DNA of 64,000 nucleotides from Brassica napus (Eukaryota > Streptophyta > Magnoliopsida > Brassicales > Brassicaceae). The stretch is taken from NCBI RefSeq assembly GCF_020379485.1, contig NC_063450.1:31348137-31412136 (forward strand), in the 5' to 3' direction. Below are positions 11,204-21,064 of the stretch, one piece after another. The position numbers and the translations under genes are program-made. The notes beneath the pieces were generated by a model. That model was not told the DNA's origin. It made no database searches and saw only the letters and a program-made list of their open reading frames with translations. The first letter of the stretch is position 1, and every line of letters begins with the position of its first letter.

Positions 11204-11950
11204 TATGACAGTTATTCCGCAAAATGTTATCGATTTTAATTTTACGAAAGTTGTTTCGTAAAATGTTGTCGAGCTTAATTCTTGCGAAGGTTATTTTGCA
11301 AGATGTTGTCGAGCATAATTTTTACAAGATTTGTTCCGTAAAGAGGTTTTCAAGTTCTGGCTATACGAGAGCTGTGACGAGGCTAATTATTGCAACCAAA
11401 CTTAGTCATAAGTTTTTCTCTTATCCGTGGGATTGATCCGTGGAAGTTTCGAGCAGTTTTTTTTTTTCGAAGTAAGATTTAGGTGACAAACAGCGACAAC
11501 TCGCAGACTTTATTACTATGAAAGTGATACTTGAATTCTTACGAAATCTTAGGCTTCAGAAAACATTTTAGCGGTGGGGATACAATCTCCCGTTTTGCTT
11601 TTTTTTTTTAGTCTTCGTCAGCCGTTTTAGGTTTCGAGTGATTCTATAGAAATTAACCTCGTCTCTCTGAAAGTTATTTTGAAGAAGTACAGCCGTGGGG
11701 GTTTTGTAACTGATTTGCTGCGCTTCCATTTTCTACGATTAATCTAGGGTTTTTTCCGAAAGATATTCGGAAGAAGTACAGCGGCGAGCTATGTACCCGA
11801 TTCGATGTGCTTCCTTTTTCCGCGATTAACCTAGGGTTTTTCTGCGGTTTAGGGGAGAGCAAGTTTTACTTTTCCGAAAAGCTTTCGGAAAACGTGTTTT
11901 GGTAAAACCCTTATGCGTTGAGACTTCTTTAGTTCGGTAATGAGCCACAC
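11204..11950. other. LARD 1 interior between the array and the gag relic
   Basis: Several imperfect repeats of a ttttacgaaagttgtttcgtaaaatgt-like unit occur around 11215-11345. Two copies of a gattaatctagggttttt-like block lie near 11735 and 11822. No coding frame is supported. Confidence 0.6.
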
Positions 11951-12172
11951 TTACGGGGTTTGATAAAATTTATCGTTTCCCTTTACGTTTAGACAGAGAA
12001 ATCGCGGGCTCGTTTCGTTGCTCTTCCTGTGGCGAAGAGTCGCGGCTAAGTTTTCGATTTTCTCAAGAACTGTGGCGTTTGCCTAAGCGTTCGCCGTAGG
12101 CGTAGTGGCGGCTGGAGTTGTCTTACCAGCGTTATTGTAAACTACGATTTTGTCTTTTGTATTTCCAGACAT
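11951..12172 (-). pseudogene. gag N-terminus relic in LARD 1
   Basis: Starting from the ATG at 12170-12172, just inside the primer site, the frame reads MSGNTKDKIVV, then GKTTPAATTPTANA, and hits TAG at 12083-12085. It resumes with ATVLEKIENLAA and ends near 11951. LARD 2 has the same relic at 16311-16532 without that stop. Position right after the primer site and an Ala/Thr/Asn-rich start followed by a helix (VLEKIENLAA) suit the start of a gypsy gag. Only about 74 codons survive, with no capsid domain or zinc knuckle. Confidence 0.5.
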
Positions 12173-12220
12173 TGTTTTGATCAAGCGTTTTGCGGCTATG
12201 AGTTAGAGTAATCCGTCGCC

Positions 12221-12241
12221 CCCCTCCTTCTAGCGCCAAAC
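12221..12241 (-). other. Primer-binding site of LARD 1
   Basis: The element strand reads TTTGGCGCTAGAAGGAGGGG immediately after the 5' LTR. A TGGCGC start is usual for tRNA-primed plant gypsy elements. I did not assign the tRNA. Confidence 0.7.
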
Positions 12242-12749
12242 TGTGAGAACCGAAATTCGCACTGTCGATTTACGTTTAAATTAGGAAACTAGGAAAACCC
12301 TAATTTCCCAGAGGTCCCGGATCTCTGCGAGAGCCAACGGCAAGTGACCAAATATATGCGGAAATCATGAAAAGATAACAAACGAGTTTAGAGAAAACAG
12401 TAGATCTTATTTTGAGTCCGCGTGAGAGCGTTGCGATCATTACAAGAGATCATAAAAGCTCAAACCAAGTTGACTCGCAGCTCGATAACAAAAGACGAAG
12501 AAAATACAGAAAAGGTTTTTGATTGATTTCGGACTGAACCTTATGAAAGGCTGCCTACGTACCCCATTCGAGGATCAAGCCGAACGTAGTTCAAGAGTGA
12601 ACCAAGAGATCGAACTGCTTGTGCACGTTCGTCTGGTAATCGGGTGCCAGTCATGGAAACAGAGCATGTCGAGAATAATGCCTCAGAGTTTCTAAGTGTC
12701 GAGAGTTCTGAGTCTAAAAAGTTGTCCCCGTGCCTCTCGCCTAGGATTC

Positions 12750-12757
12750 CTTATATA
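12750..12757 (-). promoter_or_regulatory. TATA box in the LARD 1 5' LTR
   Basis: TATATAAG on the element strand, flanked by CCTAGGA and TCCTAGG. The same arrangement occurs at 15674-15681 and 21748-21755 in LARD 2. The array lies directly upstream in the direction of transcription. Confidence 0.6.
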
Positions 12758-12785
12758 CTCGCTCCTAGGTCGGTTTACGCTTTTA

Positions 12786-13465
12786 AAGAAAGCACGGCAG
12801 CTACATAGCGACCGAGTCGTGTGCGTGCTCGGTAGCTACGTACGTGCTCGGTCGCTACGTAGCGACCGAGCTTCGGTGAGAGATCGGTCGCTACGTAGCG
12901 ACCGAGCTTCGGGGAGAGCTCGGTCTCTACGTAGCGACCGAGCCGTGTACGTGCTTGGTCGCTACGTAGCGACCGAGCTTCGGTGAGAGCTCGGACGCTA
13001 CATAGCGACCGAGCCGTGTACGTGCTCGGTCGCTACGTAGCGACCGAGCTTTGGGGAGAGCTCGGTCGCTACGTAGCGACCAAGCCGTGTACGTACTCGG
13101 TCGCTACGTAGCGACTGAGCTTCGGTGAGAGCTCGGTCGCTACCTAGCGACCGAGCTAGCGACCGAGCCGTGTACGTGCTCGGTCGCTACGTAGCAACCG
13201 AGCTTTGGTGAGAGCTCGGTCGCTACGTAGCGACCGAGTCATGTGCGTGCTCGGTCGCTATGTAGCGACCGAGCTTTGGTGAGAGCTCGGGCGCTACGTA
13301 GCGACCTAGCCGTGTACGTACTCAGTCTCTACGTAGCGACCGAGCTTTGGGGAGAGCTCGGTTGTTACGTAGCGATCGAGCCGTGTACGTGCTCGGTCGC
13401 TACGTAGCGACCGAGCTTTGGTGAGAGCTCGGTCGCTACGTAGCGACCAGCTTTTGCGCTGGTTG
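12786..13465. repeat. Palindrome array in the LARD 1 5' LTR
   Basis: About 19 units of the same 35-36 bp type as at 5762-6215. Several arms carry point changes or small deletions near 12835 and 13145. The copy number is larger than in the other LTR of the same element, so the array changed after insertion or during reverse transcription. Confidence 0.95.
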
Positions 13466-13644
13466 CTGCGCGGCAACCTTGTTCGCGTCTTTCTCCGATT
13501 TTTCGTGAATGTGTTTTCTCCGCAAGATTCTTCGTAAAAGTAAATCTTTTTCTAAGATTTATTTTTCGTAAAAACGTTCATGCCGATTTTTACAGACTTT
13601 CAGACATTGATTCCGTCGTGACCGATTTTGATCCCAACACTCCT

Positions 13645-14987
13645 CATCTTCTATCAATTGAGTCTCTCTATCAACTATTAGGGTATGTTAAAAAGGGTCC
13701 TCAATAGCAAATTCCTCCAAATACTCTTCAGCTAGAGTTTCCATCTCCTCAATGTAGAATGCTTGGTTTTGGATAGTGGGTTTCTTCATCACCTGCTTGA
13801 TGTCAAAATGTAGGATGTTCTCTTTGCCAAGATGAAGATCAATCTTCCCTTCCTTGACATTCACAACAGCTCTTGCTGTAGCCAAGAAAGGTCTCCCTAA
13901 TATCAAAGGATCTGTTGGTTCTTCATCCATCTCTAACACCACAAAATATGTAGGAATCTCACTTTCCCACCATAACAGAGAGATCTTCTAGGATACCAAT
14001 GAGAATCTTCACTGAGCGATCAGCTAGCACAAGAGAAAGTCTACATTTCTTGTATTGTGTAAACCCAAGCCTTTTAGCAATGGAGAGAGGCATAAGACTC
14101 ACACTTGCTCCCAAATCACAAAGACACTTCTCAAAAGCCAATTGCCCAATGGCACAAGGTAGAGTGAAGCTTCCTGGATCTTCAAGCTTCTTGGGGATGG
14201 TTAACCGCTGTATAATGGCACTGCATTCATGGGTGAGAATCACCATCCCTTCCATCTCTTTCTTCTTCTTAGTCACAGCATCTTTTAGGAACTTGCTGTA
14301 TTGAGACACTAGCATGAAAACATCAATAATGGGCATAGTAATATGAACCTCACTCATTTGCCTCTCAAACAAGGCCTTGTATTGCTCCAAAAGCTGTCTC
14401 TTGAATCTACCAGGGAAGGGAAGTTTTGCTTCATATGGAGGATGAATGAATGGAGCTCCTTTTGATGAAGTATCAGCTTCATTCTTGTTCACAACCTTCT
14501 TCTCTTCTCCAACCTTTCCTTTCCCTTTAGCTTCAATTATCTTCTCCAAGATCTCTTCATTGGTTTTCTCATCCACAATAACCACATCATCATCCATATT
14601 GATGACCACCTCCCCATCTTGCTTCTCATTATCCCTAATGAGAGTTCTAGGAGGCAACTGTTTACCATTCCTAAGGGTTATGGATTTCATTGTCTCCCTG
14701 GGATTTTGCTCAGATGTTCCGGGAAGTGATCCCATAGGGCGTTTGAAGTTTCTACTCAAAGAGGCAAACTGGTTCTCCAAAGCTTTGAAGTTGGAAGCAA
14801 GGTTTGACAACTTGTTTGTAGCTTGCATCCACTTTGGTGATAAGGTTCTTCAGCTCATATCCAATGTGCTTCTCACTTCTAGTTTGGGACTCCAAGATCT
14901 GTTTCAGCATTGCATCAGTGCTACTCTCATGTGTAGCAGAAGTAGAAGATCCGGCTTGGCCTTGTGTAGACTGATTTCCTTTGGAGG
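13645..14987 (-). pseudogene. Athila-like gag C-terminus and aspartic protease (broken)
   Basis: Read from 14987 down, this is the Gln/Ser-rich gag tail, a helical stretch (SNLASNFKALENQF), the MKSITLRNGKQLPPR block typical of plant gypsy gag-pro joints, a Lys-rich linker, and PGRFKRQLLEQYKALFERQM. The retroviral-type protease active site CDLGASVSLMPLS lies near 14095; here the usual D[ST]GA is DLGA, as is common in this lineage. [15 protein letters not shown] near 13890 is the conserved ILGRPFL block. Breaks are a frameshift near 14820, one between 13942 and 13959, and a TAA near 13685. Inserts interrupt it at both ends. Confidence 0.88.
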
Positions 14988-14992
14988 GGAAG

Positions 14993-16241
14993 TGTTGAGG
15001 TCAAAATCGGTCACGACGGAATCAATGTCTGAAAGTCCGTAAAAATCGGCATGAACGTTTTTACGAAAAACAAATCTTCGAAAAAGATTTATTTTTACGA
15101 AGAATCTTGCGGAGAAAACACATTCACGAAAAATCAGAGAAAAGCCCGAAAAAGGCCGCACGGTCGCTACGTAGCGAACGAGGTCGAGCCAAGCTCGGTC
15201 GCTACGTAGCGACCGAGCGTCCGTTCCGCTCATTAGTCCAAGCTCTTCCGAAACGTTGATACGACATTAGTCCATGCATTCTCGTCTACCCTTCGATGCT
15301 ACCTCCCGAAGATCGTAGCGAACCCATTTCATGTTTCCCGCCATTCTAAGTCATCGATCAAACTTTACGGTAAAAACCGCGGAAAGTTCGTTCTTTTTCG
15401 AAAGAAGCCGTAATAAACGCTTCGAGTCAGAAGACGGCCCAAAGGGACCTAAGACATGACTCGAGGCCCAACTTACGATTTCTTAACCAACAGCCCGTAA
15501 CCGCATGATGGTTTACGCTTGGTTCGCAAGGAAAGATAAATGTCAAGTTTCTGCGGATAAATACGAAATTTTGAAGATAATTACGAAGATCGGGAAAAAT
15601 GGAATATCTCCATTTTTAGGCTATGACGGCTTAAGGGCAGAAGGGGAAAAGCGTAAACCGACCTAGGAGCGAGTATATAAGGAGTCCTAGGCGAGAGGCA
15701 TGAGGGACAACTTTTTAGACTCAGAACTCTCGGCACTTAGAAACTTTGAGGCATTATTCTCGACATGCTCTGTTTCCATGACTGGCACTCGATTACCAGA
15801 TGAACGTGCACAAGCAGTTCGATCTCTTGGTTCACTCTTGAACTACGTTCGGCTTGATCCTCGAAAGGGGTACGTAGGCAGCCTTTCATAAGGTTCAGTC
15901 CGAAATCAATCAAAAACCTTTTCTGTATTTTTTTCGTCTTTTGTTATCGAGCTGCGAGTCAACTAGGTTTGAGCTTTTAGGCCGCTAGAACTTGGTAACT
16001 CGCTGACAGCCTTTGCGGCCAAAGCTTTTATGATCTTTTGTAATGATCGCAACGCTCTCACGTGGACTCGAAATAAGATCTACTGTTTTCTCTAAACTCG
16101 TTTGTTATCTTTTCTTGATTTCCGCATATATTTGGTCACTTGCCGTTGGCTCTCGCAGAGATCCGGGACCTCTGGGAAATTTGGGTTTTCCTAGTTTTTT
16201 AATTTAAACGTAAATCGACAGTGCGAATTTCGGTTCCCACA
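14993..16241 (+). repeat. 5' LTR of LARD 2
   Basis: It carries only two palindrome units (about 15162-15222, the first imperfect) against 13-19 in LARD 1. A short ORF of 63 codons begins at 15700, just after the TATA box, and recurs at 21774. It lies in the transcribed leader and I do not treat it as a gene. Confidence 0.93.
15674..15681 (+). promoter_or_regulatory. TATA box in the LARD 2 5' LTR
   Basis: TATATAAG between CCTAGGA (15662-15668) and TCCTAGG (15685-15691), an inverted pair bracketing the box. The 3' LTR has TATATAAG at 21748-21755. Confidence 0.6.
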
Positions 16242-16262
16242 GTTTGGCGCTAGAAGAAGGGG
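16242..16262 (+). other. Primer-binding site of LARD 2
   Basis: GTTTGGCGCTAGAAGAAGGG directly follows the LTR end CCCACA. It is nearly the same as the LARD 1 site. Confidence 0.7.
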
Positions 16263-16310
16263 AGGTACGGATTACTCTAACTCATAGCCGCAAAACACTT
16301 GATCAAAAAA

Positions 16311-16532
16311 ATGTCTGACAATACGAAAGAGAAAATCGCAGTTCGCAACAACGCTGGTAAGAAAACTCCAGCCGCCACTGCGCCTATGGCCAACGCCTAT
16401 GCAAACGCCACAGTTCTTGAGAAAATCGAAAACCTTGCTGCGACTTTTCGCCACAGGAAGTGCAATGAAACGAGCTCACCATTTCTCTTTTTAAACATAA
16501 AGGGAAACGATAAATCTTATCAAACCCCGTAA
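16311..16532 (+). pseudogene. gag N-terminus relic in LARD 2
   Basis: Open frame MSDNTKEKIAVRNNAGKK, then ATVLEKIENLAATF, ending NDKSYQTP at a stop. It starts about 50 bp after the primer site, where a gypsy gag would begin, and matches the relic at 11951-12172. It is about 74 codons long, whereas gag proteins are normally several hundred residues. The rest of gag is replaced by noncoding sequence. Function is doubtful. Confidence 0.5.
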
Positions 16533-16691
16533 GTTTGGCTCATTACCGAACAAAAGAATTCTCAATGCGTAAGGGGTTTACCAAAACACGTTTTCCGAAA
16601 ACATTTTTGAAGGGTAAAACTTGTTCTCCCAAAAACCGCAGAAAACCCCTAGGTTAATCGCGGAAAAAGGAAGCACAACAAATCGATTACA

Positions 16692-17036
16692 CAGCTCGGT
16701 CGCTAAGTAGCGACCGAGCAAGCACACGGCTCGGTTGCTACGTAGCGACCAAGCTCAAGCCAAGCTCGGTCGCTACGTAGCGACCGAGCACGTACACAGC
16801 TCGGTCGCGACGTAGCGACCCAGCTCTAGCCAAGCTCGGTCGCTACGTAGCGACCGAGCACGCACACAGCTCGGTCGCTACGTAGCGACCGAGCACGCAC
16901 ATAGCTCGGTCGCTACATAGCGACCGAGAACGCACACAGCTCGGTCGCTACGTAGCGAGCGAGCACGCACACGGCTCGGTCGCTACGTAGCAACCGAGCT
17001 CAAGACAACTCTCCAATCGCTACGTAGCGACCTGTC
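16692..17036. repeat. Internal palindrome array of LARD 2
   Basis: About nine to ten units of roughly 35-36 bp with arms CTCGGTCGC and GCGACCGAG around TACGTA. The spacers are of the agcacgcacacag and agctcaagccaag kinds. It is the LTR type of unit, not the CAATACGT-loop unit that fills the LARD 1 interior. Confidence 0.92.
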
Positions 17037-17515
17037 AGACCTCCACTCGCTACATAGCGACCTGTTAGGCCTCAGAAAAGTCCTCCTTTGCGTTCTCTTT
17101 TGAATCCTCATCGAAACACTTTTCGTTTCGTCTCAATCGGAGTTTCCGTTGAGATTTTACGTCGAAAAAAAGTAGGACTCTTCTTGGCTTACTTCTACTC
17201 TCTACATAGCGACCTGTCATACCTCCAGCTCGCTACATAGCGATCTGTCAGACCTCCAACTCGCTACATAGCGACCTGTCAGGCCTCAAAAATCTCCTCC
17301 TTTGTGTTCTCTTTTGAATCCCGATCGAAACGCTTTCCTTTCGTCTCAATCGGAGTTTCCGTTGAGATTTTACGACGAAAACAAGTAAGACTCGTCTAAA
17401 CTCCTTCGCTTGCTCCTACTCGCCCTTACCTACATTTTGTGTTCTCCTTCAAATCTCGATCGAAACGTCTCTTGTTTCGTCCCGATTGGAGTTACCATTG
17501 AAACTTTACGATAAA
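17037..17515. repeat. Higher-order repeat in the LARD 2 interior
   Basis: Short units of the kind cctccaactcgctacatagcgacctgtcag alternate with a block of about 80 bp (ttctcttttgaatc, then cgtctcaatcggagtttcc, then gttgagattttacg). The longer block occurs three times, near 17083-17162, 17295-17373 and 17434-17511. The first two copies are close, the third is more diverged. Confidence 0.8.
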
Positions 17516-20500
17516 AAAAAACCGCAAAGCTAGTTTTCTCGCGTGGATTCAGATTAATCGTATAATACGGCAACGGTTAACTTAACACCTTAGCCGCCTC
17601 AACTATACGATTACGTTGAACCTTTTTACTGACTTCGTATCAGTCAAGTTCGGAAGATAAATGTCAAGTTTCAAAGGATAAACACCAATATCGAAAAAGG
17701 CGAACATACACAAGAAGAGGAAGGGGAAATGAGCAAGCAAAACTGAGAAGAGACAAAACTGCATCTTCGAGAGAACTAAGGTATTTGCGACTTGAAATTT
17801 TTGAAATCAGACTTGGAGTTTTCGTAGGAAATTACTAAGAAATAAAAACGTTTGAGACTGCCATAGAACTTTAGGGAATGTAAAACCCAGATCTTGCAAA
17901 CCGATCTAAACTCTCCGAAAATCGAGAAACGATCCCCACGCATATCAAGCTCGCTTCCTAAAGAGAGAAAAAACTAGAGACATGAACGTCGTCTTAAAAC
18001 CGATTCGTTTCGGGCAATTCTCTCGGAACCGACATATTCCAAGTCTTCAACCTGGAAACAACCAAATCACAGTCCAAGCGTCGTCTTCAAACCGACTCGG
18101 ACTGTCGATCATTCTATTCCTCGAGAAAAAAGGACAGAGTAGGTGCGTATACTATACTCGTATACTCCCATACTTCAAAAACATATTCAAACAATGCGAT
18201 GTCTCGTCAAGATCAAGAAAACGCTTTCGACAAAGCAAACTCTCGTAGAAATATGCGGAAAAATATTCATACAATGCGATGTCTCGTCAAGATCATCCTA
18301 AAAGCAAACGACAATCTGAGATTCGTCTAAACGATAGGAACTGATCCAAACCATGTTGGAAAAATTCTCAAAGACTATACAGCATCTATCATCGCAATCA
18401 TTCGTTTAGAAAACCTCTGCCAAACTTCAGAATGAAAGTCGATGATTTGCTGAAGTCATAAAGATCTTTTCCGATTTGATAAAACGAGTTTCGTATAAGA
18501 ATCATTATACGAGAATTCTTCAGGCATCAAAGCATCACTCTCATTTTCCGTTGAACCAACCGACTCACGGAAAAACATCAAAAACATTTGCGACAAAGCA
18601 AAATCAAGAAAAAAAGTAACAGAAAATACGACAAAAAGAACACGTCCTCCCCGCTCGTCGACTAAGTCTATCGCTGTTTGACTGATTCATTCAAGAAACC
18701 TGCAAAAACGTTTCGCGACTAGATCTCGGTGAAATAACCTTTGGTAAAACTCCATGAGTGACTCAGAGAAACTTTCACCGAAGAATAAAAACAAAAGCGA
18801 AAACGTTTTTCAAAAATCTGCGGAAAAATAGTTATTTTTGACATCTCCATATGTCGCGTCAATTTAATAAATTCGTAAAAACCGGTCGCCCGTTAGTTAC
18901 GCAAAAAATCCTTCGTATAATCAGATCATGTCATACAAAGTAACTTTCGAAAGTAAACGTAACAGGTTTTACGAAAAAGTACTTTCCTTATAGAAAAAAA
19001 CTAAGCTGTATGATCCGACATTGGATGACCAATATAAACTTTACTTCCTCGCACCACGATCTGAAAGGTCTCATTCTTTAGCCCAGCGACTCACTGGCAT
19101 CCGCTCTCATTCCGCTTGGTCACGTCCGAGCAGGAAATCACCCCGCAACTGACTCCGCATGAGCTCTGTATCGAGCTTCTTAGGCTTTATCTCCCTCAGA
19201 AAGAAAGGAAACAACTTCCATACGAATAAAGGAAACATTATACGAAACTTTCATCGTATAAATTAACCCTAAAGTGGAAAAACGTTTTCTACCACCATGG
19301 GCATACTCGGCCTATCAATCTCGATAAACGCCATTCGTCACTCGCCCAATTACGCCTTTCTTTCGAAGCCGAACTAGGTTACAACATCCCCTTTAAGGAC
19401 GATTCTAACCGACTTGACCTTATTGACAGCACGAAAGTGTCATGGTCTAATCCTTTGGCAACAACATCCTTGGCTATAAAGCTGAGCACAACCTTCATGC
19501 AAAGCCAAAACAATTGAGTGACCACCGCTCCAATAACTTGACGGCTAAACGGTAATCCGGAATTTGTCTTGAAACGCCAAGTAACGATTACACAAACAAT
19601 TATCGTACCACCCAATAACGGGAATCATACTGGAAATTCGTCATAACAAAACTCAGTCCTAACAACCAAACAGTTAACGGAAAGGTTCCACTTGTCAAAA
19701 ATCGACCAAGTTCCATATACTACGATTCACTTTAAGCCCGCTGTGTTTTACTCGTAAAATGCGGCATGTAAGGAAAACTCGTAACATAGCTCCTATAGCT
19801 ATACAGAACATCCTCAAATAGACACAAAAGAAATCTCGGAAGGCCAACACCACACAAAGCTTGGTATAGGAGGATGCCTCTTTCCGGGGACAAATTTACG
19901 CGACCCCTTGGTCCTAACTCCTCGATCGCAAATCAAATCCAAACAGGAACAACAATTCTGGCTGCGAACATCCGTAGTCAAACCAGAATGTTTCCCAAAC
20001 GCAGGGCTAAGACTAATCCCTTGCAACATCGCGAAACATCTTCAAGCCCGCAAAAATTTCAAGCACGAAACGCGGCATACAAAAGAATAACAAATCTTCA
20101 GCATCGCGAGACGTCGCAGACGCCTGAAGATTCATTCTTCGACGAAATTTCCTTCCTAGATAAAAACACTTTCTTGGAAGACCAGACAGTCATACGCACT
20201 AACATCTTCTCAAAGCATATCCTTCGCGAAGACTCGAAATGGTAATTTTAACCATTAAGTTTGTTGCTGATCACAACAAACTCTTAACGTCCTAAACAGA
20301 CTTAGCCATCTCGTAGAAATGACTCTCGTACATCTGACACAAGGATAATAGAGCTATAAAAGAAACCCAAAATTTTTGGTCAGCACTTCCAGGAGGCTTA
20401 AAAATTGTCCTTGGAGAGATGCTCGGTTCCAACCATACAAGTCATATAAGCCGAGAACCTATCGCGGACTTTAAATCGGTATGGAATCAGGATGAAACTG

Positions 20501-21050
20501 AAACGGGATACGTAAGTCGAATTAGTCATCGCACCCTCTAAAACCAGGAGTAAACCTAGGTCTTACCCTAAACCCAACGCACTGGTCTCTAACATCTCTA
20601 GGCATAGTATCAAAAACCTTGATACGAGATCCCAAAATTTGTCTCTTTACACACTGCGGAAAACTCTCGACACAGATCATGGATATAGCAGTTCACACAG
20701 AGTTAGATTACGAGATGACAACTCGTAGTCTTCCTTCTACACCCATATAAAATGCCATCGGCAGCAACACGCCTGATAACCTCTACATAAAAACCAGACC
20801 GTAAAGGTCTCGCTGGAAAACTAGTCATACAAACCTTAACTCCAAGACGAACTACGAAAGGCTTGATCCCTTCAACAAGGGTACGTAGGCAGCCGTCATA
20901 AGGCGCAGCCCCAATCTTATCGCGTTCTAGAGCGAGAAGACAACTTAACACGGACTTTTTCGACCATTAATTCCGCCTAACTCACCTAACTTGCCTAACT
21001 TGCTAAGCCACTCGCTAGAACCTCACGCTATAAGCTCATGGTTCTAAGGA
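17516..21050. other. LARD 2 interior, no recognisable gene apart from one short ORF
   Basis: Homologous in reverse to LARD 1 from about 6393 to 10000. Shared landmarks include the 123-codon ORF (19874-20245), the antisense frame at 20703-20951 and a repeated tcatacaatgcgatgtctcg-like pair near 18190 and 18270. No RT, integrase or protease motif is seen in any frame. Confidence 0.6.
19874..20245 (+). CDS. Short ORF (123 codons), counterpart of the one in LARD 1
   Basis: Same length and termini as 7235-7606 on the element sense strand, with differences such as FTRPLG/FTRPIG and SSPQKF/SSPRTF. LQHRETS occurs twice. Unrecognised. If selection maintains it, substitutions between copies should favour synonymous sites; from the differing residues I can see no strong sign of this. 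Confidence 0.25.
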   Translation: MPLSGDKFTRPLGPNSSIANQIQTGTTILAANIRSQTRMFPKRRAKTNPLQHRETSSSPQKFQARNAAYKRITNLQHRETSQTPEDSFFDEISFLDKNTFLEDQTVIRTNIFSKHILREDSKW

Positions 21051-21064
21051 GCTGGGGGGCTAAC
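21051..21064 (+). other. Polypurine tract of LARD 2
   Basis: GCTGGGGGGCTAAC directly before the 3' LTR start TGTTGGGG. Confidence 0.8.

Larger units (their letters stand above)
4763..13639 (-). mobile_element. LARD 1: large non-autonomous gypsy-type LTR retrotransposon
   Basis: Two long LTRs (1616 and 1398 bp) begin TGTTGGG and end TCTCACA on the element strand and flank a 5.86-kb interior. The perfect duplication CTCCT lies at 4758-4762 and 13640-13644. A primer site (TTTGGCGCTAG) follows the 5' LTR and a polypurine tract (CTGGGGGGCTAAC) precedes the 3' LTR, which fixes minus orientation. The interior holds only a short gag-like relic and a long tandem array, with no RT, integrase or protease. 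It must have moved using enzymes from a related autonomous element. LARD 2 is a homologous copy facing the other way. Confidence 0.92.
12242..13639 (-). repeat. 5' LTR of LARD 1
   Basis: Partner of 4763-6378 with the same termini. A shortened segment brings the palindrome array to within about 30 bp of the TATA box at 12750-12757 (TATATAAG on the element strand). Confidence 0.92.

Noticed and set aside
15700..15891. 63-codon ORF in both LARD 2 LTRs
   Set aside because: It lies in the transcribed leader and its two copies are simply the two LTRs. The same region in LARD 1 does not keep the frame.
18000..18248. Plus-strand ORF of 88 codons in LARD 2
   Set aside because: The homologous LARD 1 sequence does not keep an equivalent frame, and no motif is visible.
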